A stretch of DNA of 26,284 nucleotides from Sphacelaria rigidula (lineage: Eukaryota; Phaeophyceae; Sphacelariales), in assembly GCA_964200075.2 (NCBI GenBank), contig CAXNAA020000144.1, positions 1 through 26,284 on the forward strand. Direction: 5' to 3'. The notes under the pieces were generated by a model. It ran no database searches, had not been told where the DNA came from, and saw only the letters and a list, made by a program, of their open reading frames with translations. The translations under genes were made by a program, and so were the position numbers. Below are positions 11,941 through 21,345 of the stretch, piece by piece. Within the stretch, counting starts at the first letter, position 1, and every line of letters begins with the position of its first letter.

Positions 11941-12319
11941 TCTACCGAACCACATCATTCAAGTACTGTACAGTGCCGCGTCCTGGAAGTCATCCTGTCC
12001 AACGGATCTTCCAATGTAGTTCAATGAGTGAATATTGTGTTGGTGTGCGGGATGTTATTATCCTAGCGTAATTTCTCACCACTCCAAGAAAAAAAGGGTG
12101 AGAATCGTTGAGTCGTTGCTTCAACATATCCCTGTTTTCTACCTTGTTTCGCAGTAAATTACGGCAGGTAATGTAAACCCTCTAGTTTACTGGTGCTCTG
12201 TTGCTCATGCCCTGGACAAAACAATATGTTCCAACACGATAACAATACTTGATAATGGAAACAGCGCAAGTATTGTCTTCACAACGTACAACGTTGAGAT
12301 CTCCTCGGAGATATTGAAG
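11941..12319. other. Spacer between satellite stretches; nothing recognised
   Basis: No gene or clear repeat. Two small inverted repeats occur: TTCTCACC/GGTGAGAA at 12073-12104 and ACAATACTTG/CAAGTATTGT at about 12241-12277. Either could be chance. Confidence 0.4.
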
Positions 12320-12830
12320 CGACAGTACATATTTATCCCGTCATGATTGTGAAGCAATGCATGCCAATATGTATTGGGCATGAACTTGCTCCGTGAACAA
12401 AACGTTCAATATAAATTGTTCGTGCCAGCCGTGTATGTAATGAAATGTCAATACATATATCGAGTCGAAGTGACGGATAACATACTGTTGTGAAAATGTA
12501 TATTGAACGCAAACCATGCAAACGTATCGTTTCCCCAATTTTTATATTTTGCACGCTCATCGCATAGCTTTTGTGCAGACAATATATACTGAACACGCTC
12601 GCGAAGAAATATGTCGAGCGTTTTCGGCATCTGGTGACACATACATCTTTCAATGGCGCCCACGAACATAATAGTGACCACCATACTAATCCCGACACAC
12701 ATTTCCACTCCGAAAATTGAACCAGTAATATTCATTGCTCCGTCACATATAATGCGACGGTCGATTCCCTCGTGTATTAGTCGCCCAAGATACATTGGAC
12801 GCATTGACGCACGACATTTGGGGCGGCAAT
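12320..12830. repeat. 43 bp satellite, left array, degenerate continuation
   Basis: CAATATRTATTG-like cores recur at about 12365, 12407, 12449, 12494, 12536 and 12580, and again more weakly near 12664, 12744, 12785 and 12827. The spacing is 42-45 bp or twice that. The sequence has drifted more than at 11559-11867, but the phase is kept. Stretches of open frame here follow from the repeat and look noncoding. Confidence 0.65.
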
Positions 12831-12933
12831 CTTCGGGTGTTGAGGGTATTAGATCGTAAATATACTGTTCTCATTCATCATGTTTGTCCGCATTCCGCGT
12901 CTCTGGACGCAGGTGCAACAATCACGGGGCCTG

Positions 12934-12943
12934 NNNNNNNNNN
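12934..12943. other. Assembly gap (10 N), probably with no missing sequence
   Basis: CGGGGCCTG is present on both sides (12925-12933 and 12944-12952). The matching stretch of E2 near 18196-18230 reads straight through with a single copy, which suggests two overlapping contig ends joined without merging. Confidence 0.85.
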
Positions 12944-13926
12944 CGGGGCCTGAGAGCGCACCATTCCTCCGAAGTCCGACGCACCAGCGGCCAGTAATTG
13001 ATTCTTCCGTTTCTCTGTCATCAACAGCTTTTTCTTGGAAATTTGCGCTTTCGTCGATTTATTCGTTCAGAATTTCACAACTTTTCGCGACTTCGCCACC
13101 ACTGACTACTCTACCCCTCTGTAGGAATTTCACAATTTTTCGGTCACTTCGACCGTTGCCAGCTCTACCTCTCTCGGATTATCATACTCTTTTCTCTTGC
13201 CGCTTCGGCACCACCTCACGAGTGACTTCGCCAGCCGTTTGCGCGAAGTTTACTCTGGAAACAGTGACGTTTCCAGCCGTTTGACCTCCTTTTGCGCCCA
13301 GTGACGCTCCCGGCCCTTTGACCCCCGTTTCGCAATAAATAATGCTTTCGTTTCTCTGTGACTACTACAGGTTTTTCTTCCGTTTCCTTTCTACGGACTT
13401 GAAAGTAATTTTTTCGTTTTGTCATCAGCCCATCTCGAGTCTCCTTCCCGGCCGTCCGCACCTCCCTCGCTGTTGGCGACACCTACCTCTCCACTTCTCC
13501 ACCACTACCCAACTTGCCTCCTTTCTGCAGCAGTTTGTTTTGTTGAAGCTCACCGCGTGCCGCGCCTGGCGCGAAGGTGCCCCGTACACCCTAGGGTAGT
13601 GTATATAGATATATTTCGCTATGGCTGCGACCCTCTTCTCGCTGAGCGCTGCGGTGTCAGTCGCACTATCATTACGTACTTGAATATCTCTCCTAGTACA
13701 TATGCCTTGACTGAGATCGCTCCGGCCAAGCGCTCAAACGCAGGCCTTGATATTTCGAAAACGATGTCGATTTCACAAATTAGTTTTCTGATGCCGTCAG
13801 CAAATGGACACCTGCGGTGGTCCAAGGCTTTACTTTGTTATCAGCTTTTTTCTTCACAATATCCGCGTCTTCTATTGACTGACCCAACTGCACTGCAACA
13901 CTAACCCAGTCGTATCCCCGGGAAGA

Positions 13927-14660
13927 CAGACCTCGAACACTCGGGCAGCGATGGTGCTCTATCGGTCCGTAGGCAGATAGTGCTTCGTCCGACGGCGTGT
14001 AGATAAAAACCCTTCGATCCAGTTGAAGTGTTCATTCAGTGATAGAATCGGCATCATTTTCAGGCCCTTTTCGAGTAAAAATGATGCCGATTCCACAAGT
14101 GAACACCTCCGACGCTTCGATGAAATGATGCCGATTTCACTAATTCATTAATTTATGCCGTCAACAAATGGACACCTCCGGCGGTCCAGGGCTTTATTCT
14201 CAATAGAGAGTTTCGGAAAACGCGTTTTCGTCATTTCAGAGTGCAAATATTTCAGGATCAGAGAGCAGAATAAAAAAAGCACCTCATCGAAAAAAAGTGA
14301 AGGGGATACCACATTTGAACGGGGAGGGACATAATTTTTCGATACACTCTGATCCTAGGATATTTGCACTCTAAATGACAAAAAAGCGTTTTCCAAAACT
14401 CTCTAATGTTTACAGTCTGACCCAAATGCACTTCGACACTAACCCCAGTTGTACCCCAAGAAAGGCAGACCTCGAACACTCGGGCAGCAAGCGTGTTTGT
14501 TCTATCGCTCCGTAGCCAGAGAGTGTTTTATTCTACGGCGAAGATAGAAACCTTCGACCCAGTGGAGGTGTTCATTTATTTGTGGAGTCGGCATCATTTC
14601 CAGCCCTTTTCGAGTAAAAACGATGCCGATTCCGCACATGAACACCTGCGGCGCTAGAGG
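13927..14660 (+). repeat. 340 bp tandem units in E1 with 80 bp palindromes
   Basis: The marker CAGACCTCGAACACTCGGGC starts at 13927 and 14466. Removing the 200 bp inserted with the element at 14206-14403 leaves a period of 339 bp, close to the 341 bp seen in E2 (19333 to 19674). Each unit holds a fold-back of about 80 bp (14028-14106 and 14566-14647). In these, GTGTTCATT...GAATCGGCATCATTTT pairs with AAAATGATGCCGATTC...GAACAC across a short CAGGCCCTTTTCGAGT loop. Confidence 0.75.
14206..14403. mobile_element. Fold-back MITE with TA target duplication, only in E1
   Basis: This 198 bp element has ~58 bp terminal inverted repeats: the left end is GAGAGTTTCGGAAAACGCG, and the right end reverse complemented is GAGAGTTTTGGAAAACGC. 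Inside, TGCAAATAT and GGATCAGAG are mirrored as well. TA flanks it on both sides (14204-14205 and 14404-14405). The equivalent site in E2 lacks it. A TA duplication is typical of Tc1/mariner-type elements; that assignment is an inference. Confidence 0.8.
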
Positions 14661-14678
14661 GATTTACCGGAAGACCGC

Positions 14679-14836
14679 GATCTGTTGAGTCGGCATCATT
14701 TAAACTCGAAAAAAGAATGCATAATCCAGCTGGGCTACCATCACGGTGTGAGAGTTAACCTTAGACCGCGAACGTAGTCCATCTGGACTATACACACTTT
14801 TTTTAGGTGAAATTGATGTCGATTCAACAGATGACC
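14679..14836. repeat. Large imperfect hairpin in E1
   Basis: Arms of about 55 bp run inward from GATCTGTTGAGTCGGCATCA and outward to GATGTCGATTCAACAGATG, around a spacer of about 45 bp that contains GTTAACCTTAGACCGCG. The counterpart in E2 is at 19883-20041. The arms carry the same CGATTCA...CTTTTT...CCATCTGGA order as the 107 bp element, family A. Confidence 0.65.
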
Positions 14837-15367
14837 TGCTATCGCTGTCCAAGGGTCAACCCTCAGCGACCCCGCAGGCGAACTGAGATGGAATATGCCA
14901 CATCTGGGCTTCAGAACAGCTCTTTTCTCGTTACACAAAAACGCATTTTCTAATGATCACGTGGATGTTGGGCATCTATATAGAAAGTAGTTCCGGGGAA
15001 CTCCTGACCCGTTTGACCGTGCAGTCAATAGCGTACAGAGTCAGTATGCGTGCGGTATGTCTCCGCTGGATACAACGGCAAGAAAGAGTCAGCGTGCCAC
15101 TACCTTTCACTGGGTCGTGGGTTCAAATCTCGGAGCGATCTCGATTTTTTTCTCACACAATGCCCAATAGTGGAGAGAGACGATGTCGTGGGTACATAAA
15201 ACTCGACTTAACGGTCGATGAGGGAAGGGACTGCTGAACCCCTGCCGTGATGAAAAATAAAAGGCAAGCACCGCAGAATAGTGAAGAACTTTGACAAATA
15301 AAGAAGAAAAACCTCCTGTGGTGTTTTTTCTCCTGTGTGACACACGCACAGTATCGATGCTGGTGTA

Positions 15368-16060
15368 GTCCTTGACCATTACATGGCGAGAATAGGTCAT
15401 CTGTTGAATCGGCATCAATGTCGCTTGAAAAAAGCATTATGCATGATACAGATGGACTACCCTTCGACCGCGAGAATAGGTCACCTGCTGAATCGGTATG
15501 AATATTCACTTGAAAAAAGAATGCATGATGCAGATGGACTACTCGCACCGCGATCCTTTGACCGCGAGGGTAGGTCATATGCTGAATCGGCACCAGTTTC
15601 ACTTGAAAAAGTATGCGTGATCCAGGTGGAGACTACCCGCACCGCGGTCTAAGGGTTCAACCCTTAGACCGCGGTGCGGGTAGTCCATCCGGACCATGCA
15701 TACTTTTTTCAAGTGATGCCGATTCAGCAGGTGACCTACCCTCGCGGGTCTGAGGGTTGACCCTTAGAGGGCAAGAGTAGATCACAACTTGAATCGGCAT
15801 CAATTCCACTCGAAAAAGTATGCGTGATCCAGATAGACTATCCTTCTCGCGGTCTAAGGGTTGATCCTCATGGGACCGTCTACCTCGCAATCGCGTGTTA
15901 ACGGCAGGTAGCGATAATTTCGTGAGATTGAGAGTAGGGCGTTGATTGCGTCCAAGGCAAGAGTAGGTCACCTGTTGAATCGGCATCAATTCCACTTCAA
16001 AAAGTAAACGTGATCCAGATGGACTACCCTCCTCGCGGTCTAAGGGTTAATCCTTTTGGG
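15368..16060 (-). repeat. Tandem cluster of 107 bp family A inverted-repeat elements in E1
   Basis: Core TGAATCGGCATCAA-type sequences lie at 15404, 15488, 15582, 15789 and 15974, with one copy inverted at 15714. Most units carry CTTGAAAAA and ATCCAGATGGACTACCC. GACCGCGAGGGTAGGTCA or its partner marks most junctions. The last two form a 185 bp tandem duplication that also includes a fragment of family B at 15918-15950. Confidence 0.75.
15631..15685. repeat. Perfect 27 bp inverted repeat, one-base centre
   Basis: The left arm 15631-15657 and right arm 15659-15685 are exact reverse complements around C15658, with TCTAAGGGTT-C-AACCCTTAGA at the centre. With a 2 bp offset the pairing extends outward to roughly 15600-15740. 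This is the head-to-head junction of two family A elements. Confidence 0.9.
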
Positions 16061-16097
16061 ACCTTCTACCTCGCAATCGTGTGTTAGCGGCAGGTAG

Positions 16098-16264
16098 AAA
16101 TGGTTTCGTGAGATGGAGAGTAGGGCGTTGATTGAGAGTGGGTTCTATCATTCGCTTCAAGTTTGCCAATCGTTCATTCCACGTTTACTTTTCTTTGCCT
16201 ACATCACTGGCGTGTGCTTACAGCTACACGTCGACATCCTACTGAGGGATATCAAGGGCTTCAG
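16098..16264 (+). mobile_element. Family B element, half copy in E1
   Basis: It starts TTTCGTGAGATGGAGAGTAG, runs through GTGTGCTTACAGCTACACG and GAGGGATATCAAGGGCTTCAG, then stops. It matches, in reverse orientation, the right half of the complete copy at 16652-16949. E2 has the same truncated half at 21011-21170, so the truncation predates the E1/E2 split. Confidence 0.75.
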
Positions 16265-16285
16265 ACCATCGCTGCTTCCTTTCTT

Positions 16286-16380
16286 TTTTCTTTCGTCGTT
16301 CTGTTCTTTTTTTGCTGCTCCTGACCACGGGTTGGATTGTTGCAATCAGCTTATCTAATGCGAGATAATCAATCAACCAA
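16286..16380 (+). repeat. Pyrimidine-rich dispersed repeat with AATC-type tail, copy 2
   Basis: Same motif order as 5694-5825: C/T-rich tract, TTTTTTTGCTGCTCC, GGATTGTTGCAATCAGCT, then an AATCAATCAACCA tail. It lies in E1 exactly where E2 passes straight from CAGACCATCG to TTTTTATGGCAG (around 21170-21186). Confidence 0.65.
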
Positions 16381-16651
16381 CATTTTTTTTATGGCAGTCA
16401 CCAATCTCAATTTTTTGACATCGGGGGGAAAAAAATCGGGGAACGCATTTCATGGACCAAATCGGGGGCTCGAAAATATCGGGGTGTTGCGATCTCAGAA
16501 CGATTTCTCCCGTTTTGTTTTTAAAAGACCGGGAGATCAGTCCGAAATCGTGACTCCCCCCCATTTTGAGGAGATGGCGTACGTGCATTGACGTACAATG
16601 GTAGGGAAGGAGACGTTTGATACTTTCGCAATCGCAGCAGAAGACCGTCTC

Positions 16652-16949
16652 TACAATGATTTCGTGAGATTGAGTAAAGGATACGAGTGAGAGTGAAAAG
16701 CGGTCAATTAGTGAATGAATCGTTTCAGTTCCGAAATGCCCCTCCACGAGGTCCAATCTGTTCACTGTGGTAGCTTACCACTGAGACCTTTGATATCCCT
16801 GAGTAGGATATCGACGTGTATCTGTAAGCACACGCCAACGATAGAGGCAAACAGAAGCACACACGGAATGAAAGAATGTGTAAGGTCCAGCGAATAATCA
16901 AAGTCACTCTCAATCAGCGCTCTACTCTCAATCTCACGAAAACGGTGTT
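16652..16949. mobile_element. MITE-like element, family B, complete copy only in E1
   Basis: About 298 bp with ends TACAATGATTTCGTGAG and (reverse complement of the right end) AACACCGTTTTCGTGAG. TCTC flanks it at 16648-16651 and 16950-16953, while E2 at the same place has one TCTC (21441-21444) followed directly by the downstream sequence. This is a filled and empty site pair, suggesting a 4 bp target duplication. It is homologous to 7597-7855 in opposite orientation. Confidence 0.8.
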
Positions 16950-16954
16950 TCTCG

Positions 16955-17084
16955 TGGCAGCGCAGGGCGTGCCTGCCCGCACCAGCTGCTGAAGCAGCTT
17001 TGCACGGGGTTTGACAAACGGATAATGAGCGCTAACGCCGTACCCCGCGGCGATGGTGCTACTTGATGCTGCGCCGCGCTGCCA
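16955..17084. repeat. 130 bp GC-rich inverted-repeat unit in E1
   Basis: Bounded by TGGCAGCGC and GCGCTGCCA, with partial pairing continuing inward. E2 has the same 130 bp at 21446-21575 (TGACAGCGC...GCGCTGCCA). No empty site is available in this window, so it may be a small element or just a structured part of E1/E2. Confidence 0.5.
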
Positions 17085-17620
17085 CATGTATCACTATTAT
17101 ATCAGACGGTACTGTACTCTCCTCGTCTGTTGTCGCTGTCTTTGAGGGGTGGTGTACGGCACGGCACTACTGAACTCTTCTCGCGCACTGATTGTTCACT
17201 TTTCTCGCAATACCGACGGTGCCGTCATCATGCCTTATACCACACGGCATGACTGTGCACTCTGTTAAATGGAGTGTCATGCATTGTATTACCCTAGGGA
17301 ACCAAGGTACGGCACTGTACTCGAAGGATTATTCACCGCCTGCCTGCTCCTCAGCTTTGCAATACCACACTCGTGCAGAAAATGGCCGTCTGTGTACAGA
17401 ACTTTGTCACAAATCTATGATACCGTCTGTACCATAAAACGGTCCCCCCCCTCCCCCCCCCCGACTTTGAGTTCGCGAATGTGCGGCCCCGTCTAAAAAA
17501 ATCGACATTCGTTGCCATAAAAGATGGTCTTACACGTTGTCTCATTGACGGGCAACAATGATTTCTACATTTTTTCTTCATACTGTCGATGCTGTCATAT
17601 TCCTTCATAGGTAGTTCTTG

Positions 17621-17990
17621 GTTCTGCAGGATCAGTGCCTCCTGCGTCGCTAAGATTCTTGATTTTCGGTCGAGTTTTGCCCATGTTCGAAGGTTGAAAT
17701 GAGTTCATTTTTGGGCAGATATCTGAGACGCGGAGGATAGGTGGAGAATGACGATTATTCTTCAGTTCTGTACGATCTGTGTCTTCTGCCTCGTTTCGAT
17801 TCTTGATTCTCGTTCAGGGTTTGTCGTTTTTTGAAGGATAAATACGTTCATTTCGCGTGGATTTCTCGGACGGAGAATGGGTGGAGCTTCACGGTTATAT
17901 TTTTAGTTGTGCAGGACCAGTGTCTTCTGCCTCCTTCCGGCTCTTTTTTGGACAGGTTTGATCGTCGCCGACGATGTTTGAAAGTCCAAA
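17621..17990 (+). repeat. 142 bp minisatellite in E1
   Basis: Units start near 17621, 17765 and 17906 (GTTCTGCAGGAT..., GTTCTGTACGAT..., GTTGTGCAGGAC...). Each runs through GTCTTCTGCCTC, GATTCTTGATT, GTTTGAAGG, and GATTTCTCGGACGGAG-type segments. The corresponding array in E2 is at about 22060-22390. Confidence 0.75.
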
Positions 17991-18125
17991 GTGGCAAAAA
18001 GAAGAGAACGAGTTATCTCTGGATCTTATCTTCGCCTCTAAGCACTCCCGTATGTGGGCGACGGCTGATGTCGGTTGCAACACTCCGCATCATCCTTTGC
18101 CTTGGGTAACGCTTCATTGAGCGCG

Positions 18126-18150
18126 GGCGCGAAGCGCCTAAAACCTTGTA
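18126..18150 (+). repeat. 3' terminal hairpin of E1
   Basis: GGCGC-GAA-GCGCC at 18126-18138, then TAAAAC and CTTG at 18145-18148, followed by TA. It is preceded by CATTGAGCG. The same arrangement closes E2 (22638-22660) and, with GGCGGC/GCCGCC, E3 (25008-25033). Confidence 0.8.
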
Positions 18151-19208
18151 TTATTCTTTTTCCTCAAGTTTGTCCGCATTCCGGGTCTCTGGACACAGGT
18201 GCAACAATCACGGGGCCTGACAGCGCACCATTCCTCCGAAGTCCGACGCACCAGCGGCTAGTGTATCATTATTCCGTTTCTCTGTGATTAACCGCATCTC
18301 CTGTTTACTCTTGGAAATTTGCGCTTTCGTCGTGGAATTTCCTTCATTCGGAATTTCACAATTTTCTGCGACTTCGGCACCACTGACTACTCAACCTCTC
18401 TCTCTCGGAATTTTTCACTTTTTCTGCCACTTTGACCACTGACTACTCTGCCTCTCTCGGATTATCATAATCTTTTCTTTGCCACTTCGGCACCACCTCA
18501 CGAGTGACTTCGCCAGCCGTTTGCGCGGAATTTACTCTGGGACCAGTGGCGTTTCCAGCAGTCTGACCTCCTTTCGCGCCCAGTGACGCTCCCAGCCGTT
18601 CAACCCCCGTTTCGCAATATTTGATTCTTCCGTTTTTCTGTGATCAATCACTACAGTTTTTTCTTCCGTTTTCTTTCTACGGGCTTGAAAATAAATATTT
18701 TCCTTTTTTCTTCAGCCCATCTCGAGTCTCCTTCCCGGCCGTCCGCACCTCTCTCGCTGTTGACCACATCTACCTATTTCTCCACCCCGACCCAACTTCC
18801 CTCCTTTCTGCAGCAGTGTGTTTTGTTGGAGCTCACCGCGTGCCACGCCTGGCGCGAAGGTGCCCCGTACACCCTAGGGTAGTGTATATAGATATGTTTC
18901 GCTATGGCTGCGACCTTCTTCTCGCTGAGCGTCGCGGCGTCAGTCGCACGATCATTACGTACCTTGAATATCTCTGCTAGTACATGTGCCTTGACAGAGA
19001 TCGCTCCGGCCAAGCGTTCAAACGCAGGCCTTAATACATAGAAAACAATGCCGATTTCATAAATTAATTATTTTGATTCCGTCAGCAAATGGACATCAAC
19101 GGCGGTCCAAGGCTTTACTTCGTTATCAGCCCCTTTCTTCACAATATCCGCATCTTTTATTGATTGACCCAACTGCACTTCAACACTAACCCCAGCCGAA
19201 CCCATGAA

Positions 19209-19851
19209 AGGCAGATCTTGGAGACTCGGGCAGCGAGATTTTTATCGGCCCCTTCTTTCTCAATATCCGCATATTTTATAGACTGACGCAACTGCACTTC
19301 AACACTAGCTCCAGCCGTAACCCGATAAAAGGCAGACCTCGAACACTCGGGCAGCGAGGGTGCTCTATCGCTCCGTAGGCAAAGAGTGCTTTGTTCTACA
19401 GCGAAGGTACAAACCCTCCGACCTAGTGAAGGTGTTCATTTATTTGTGAAATCGGCATCATTTTCAGGCCCTTTTCGAGTTAAAATGATGCCGATTCCAG
19501 AAGTGAACACTTCCGGCGCTTTGATGAGAATGATGCCGATTTCACACATCTATTAATTGATGCCGTCAGCGAATGGACACCTCCAGTGGTCCAGGTGCTT
19601 CTCAATACCCGCGTCTTTTTTAGACTGGCCCAACTGCACTTCAACACTAACCCCAGCCGTGCCCCGAGAAAGGCAGACCTCGAACACTCGGGCAGCGAGG
19701 GTGTTCTATCGCTCCGCAGGCAGAGAGTGCTTTGTTTTACGGCGTATATATGCCCTCCGACCCAGAGGAGGTGTTCATTTGTTTGTGGAATCGGCACCAT
19801 TTTCAGGCCCTTTTCGAGTGAAAATGATGCCGATTCCGCACATGAACACCT
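19209..19851 (+). repeat. 340 bp tandem units in E2 with 80 bp palindromes
   Basis: GACTCGGGCAGCGAG-type markers occur near 19209 (short unit), 19333 and 19674. Palindromes at 19431-19511 and 19769-19851 match those in E1. Confidence 0.75.
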
Positions 19852-19882
19852 GCGGCGCTGAAGGGATGTATTGGAAGCCCAC

Positions 19883-20041
19883 GATCTGTTGAGTCGGCAT
19901 CATTTTAACTCGAAAAAAGAATGCATAATCCAGATGGATTACCATTACGGTGTGGAGGTCAACCCCTGGACTGCGAACGTAGTCCATCTGGACTATGCAT
20001 ACTTTTTCGAGTGAAATTAATGCCGATTCAACAGATGATCT
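19883..20041. repeat. Large imperfect hairpin in E2
   Basis: GATCTGTTGAGTCGGCATCA at the left pairs with TGCCGATTCAACAGATGATC at the right, and AATCCAGATGGATTAC with GTAGTCCATCTGGACTAT. Counterpart of 14679-14836. Confidence 0.7.
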
Positions 20042-20659
20042 GCTCTCGCTGTCGAAGGGTTAACCCTCAGCGATCCCGCAGGTGGACTGAAATGGACTAC
20101 GAGTTTGCCACACCTGGGCTTCAGAACAGCTCTTTTCTCACTGCACAAAAACGCATTTTCTCATAATCACGTAGATGTTGGGCATCTTTAAAGAAAATAG
20201 TGCCAGGGAACTCCTGACCCGTTTTGACCGTGCAGTCAATAGCGTACAGAGTCCGTATGCGTGCGGTATGTCTCCGCTGGATACAACGGCAAGAAAGAGT
20301 CAGCGTGCCATCGCCTTCCACTGGGTCGTAGGTTCAAAATCTCGGAGCGATCTGGGATTTTTTCTCACACAATGCCCAAAAGTGGATAGCGACAATGTCA
20401 TGGGTACACAAAACTCAACAAAACGGTCGACGAGGGAAAGGGACTGCTGAACCCCTCTCGTGATAAAAAATGAAAGGCAAGCACCGCAGAATGAAGGTGG
20501 AGAACTATCACAAACAAAAACGAAAAACGTCTTGTGTTGGCCTTTCTCCTGTGTGACCCCGGATGGTGCGCCCACATACACCGAAAGATGTAGACCGGCG
20601 CCCAGAAAAGATGGGATGACAACACCCGCACACACACAGTGTCGATGCTGGTGTAGCCC

Positions 20660-20960
20660 TCAACCCTTAGACCGCGACGGTAGGTCACCTGCTGAATCGG
20701 CATCAATATTCACTTGAAAAAAGTATTCGTGATGCAGATGGACTACCCGCACCGCGGCCCTTCAATCGCGAGGGTAGGCGATTTACTGAATCGGCACCAA
20801 TTTCACTTGAAAAAGTATGTGTGATCCAGGTGGACTACTCGCATCGCGGTCCAAGGGTTAACCCTTAGAGGGCAAGAGTAGATCATCTGTTGAATCGGCA
20901 TCAATTCCACTTCCAGAAGTATGCGTGATCCAGATGGACTACCCTCCTCGCAGTCTCAGG
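20660..20960 (-). repeat. Tandem cluster of family A elements in E2
   Basis: Cores of the TGAATCGGCAYCAAT type lie near 20693, 20788 and 20891, with CAACCCTTAGACCGCGA at the left boundary. It has fewer units than E1, which shows that the array changes in copy number. Confidence 0.75.
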
Positions 20961-21010
20961 GTTATTCTTTTGGGACCTTCTACCCCACAATCGTGTGTTA
21001 GCGGCATGTA

Positions 21011-21170
21011 AAAATGTTTTCGTGAGATTGAGAGTAGGGCGTTGATAGAGAGTGGGTTCTACCATTCGCTGCCAATTATTCATTTCGCGTGTGCTTTTCT
21101 TTGCCTGCATCACTGGCGTGTGCTTATAGCTACACGTCGATATCCTACTCAGGGATATCAAGGGCTTCAG
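21011..21170 (+). mobile_element. Family B element, half copy in E2
   Basis: Begins AAAATGTTTTCGTGAGATTG and ends at GGGATATCAAGGGCTTCAG, the same truncation point as in E1. Confidence 0.75.
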
Positions 21171-21283
21171 ACCATCGTTTTTATGGCAGTCACCAATCTC
21201 GATTATTTTTAACATCGGGGGAAAACAAATCGGAGATGAACGCATCTCCTGGACCAAATCGGGGGAGGAAAGATCGGGGTGTC

Positions 21284-21345
21284 GCGATCTCGGAACGATT
21301 TCTCCCGATTTTTTAAAATGATCCGGAGATCATTCCGAGATCGTG
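21284..21345. repeat. Short hairpin in E2
   Basis: CGATCTCGGAACGATTTCTCC pairs with GGAGATCATTCCGAGATCG with one bulge, around an AT-rich loop. The E1 counterpart near 16487-16550 has decayed pairing. Function unknown. Confidence 0.6.

Larger units (their letters stand above)
12878..18148 (+). mobile_element. Tandem element E1 (5.27 kb, noncoding, Helitron-like ends)
   Basis: The 5' end is TCATGTTTGTCCGCATTCC and the 3' end is AGCG..GGCGCGAAGCGCC, six bases, then CTTG|TAT. E2 (18164-22660) matches it from end to end in the same order and orientation. Differences come from discrete insertions: 14206-14403, about 16283-16388 and 16652-16949 occur only in E1. The 5' ~1 kb is a degenerate C/T-rich repeat. 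The middle holds 340 bp tandem units with palindromes and arrays of a 107 bp inverted-repeat element. The 3' part holds a 142 bp minisatellite. No transposase, Rep/helicase or reverse transcriptase is encoded, so the element would be non-autonomous. The Helitron comparison is an inference: the 5' TC and the 3' hairpin fit, but CTTG is not the usual CTRR. Confidence 0.7.

Noticed and set aside
13621-13683. 20-codon + strand frame starting ATGGCTGCGACC after a TATA-like stretch in E1 and E2
   Set aside because: The frame changes length between the two copies through one base difference and no conservation beyond DNA identity is seen.
15119-15135. tRNA B-box-like GGGTTCAAATC in E1 (and GGTTCAAAATC near 20329 in E2)
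   Set aside because: The stem around it does not pair, the A-box candidate is ~90 bp upstream and weak, and E2 has an extra base in the motif; not enough for a tRNA or SINE call.
15368-16060. Possible CRISPR array (regular repeats with spacers)
   Set aside because: Repeats are 85-95 bp apart, diverged, partly inverted and derived from an inverted-repeat element in a eukaryotic context.
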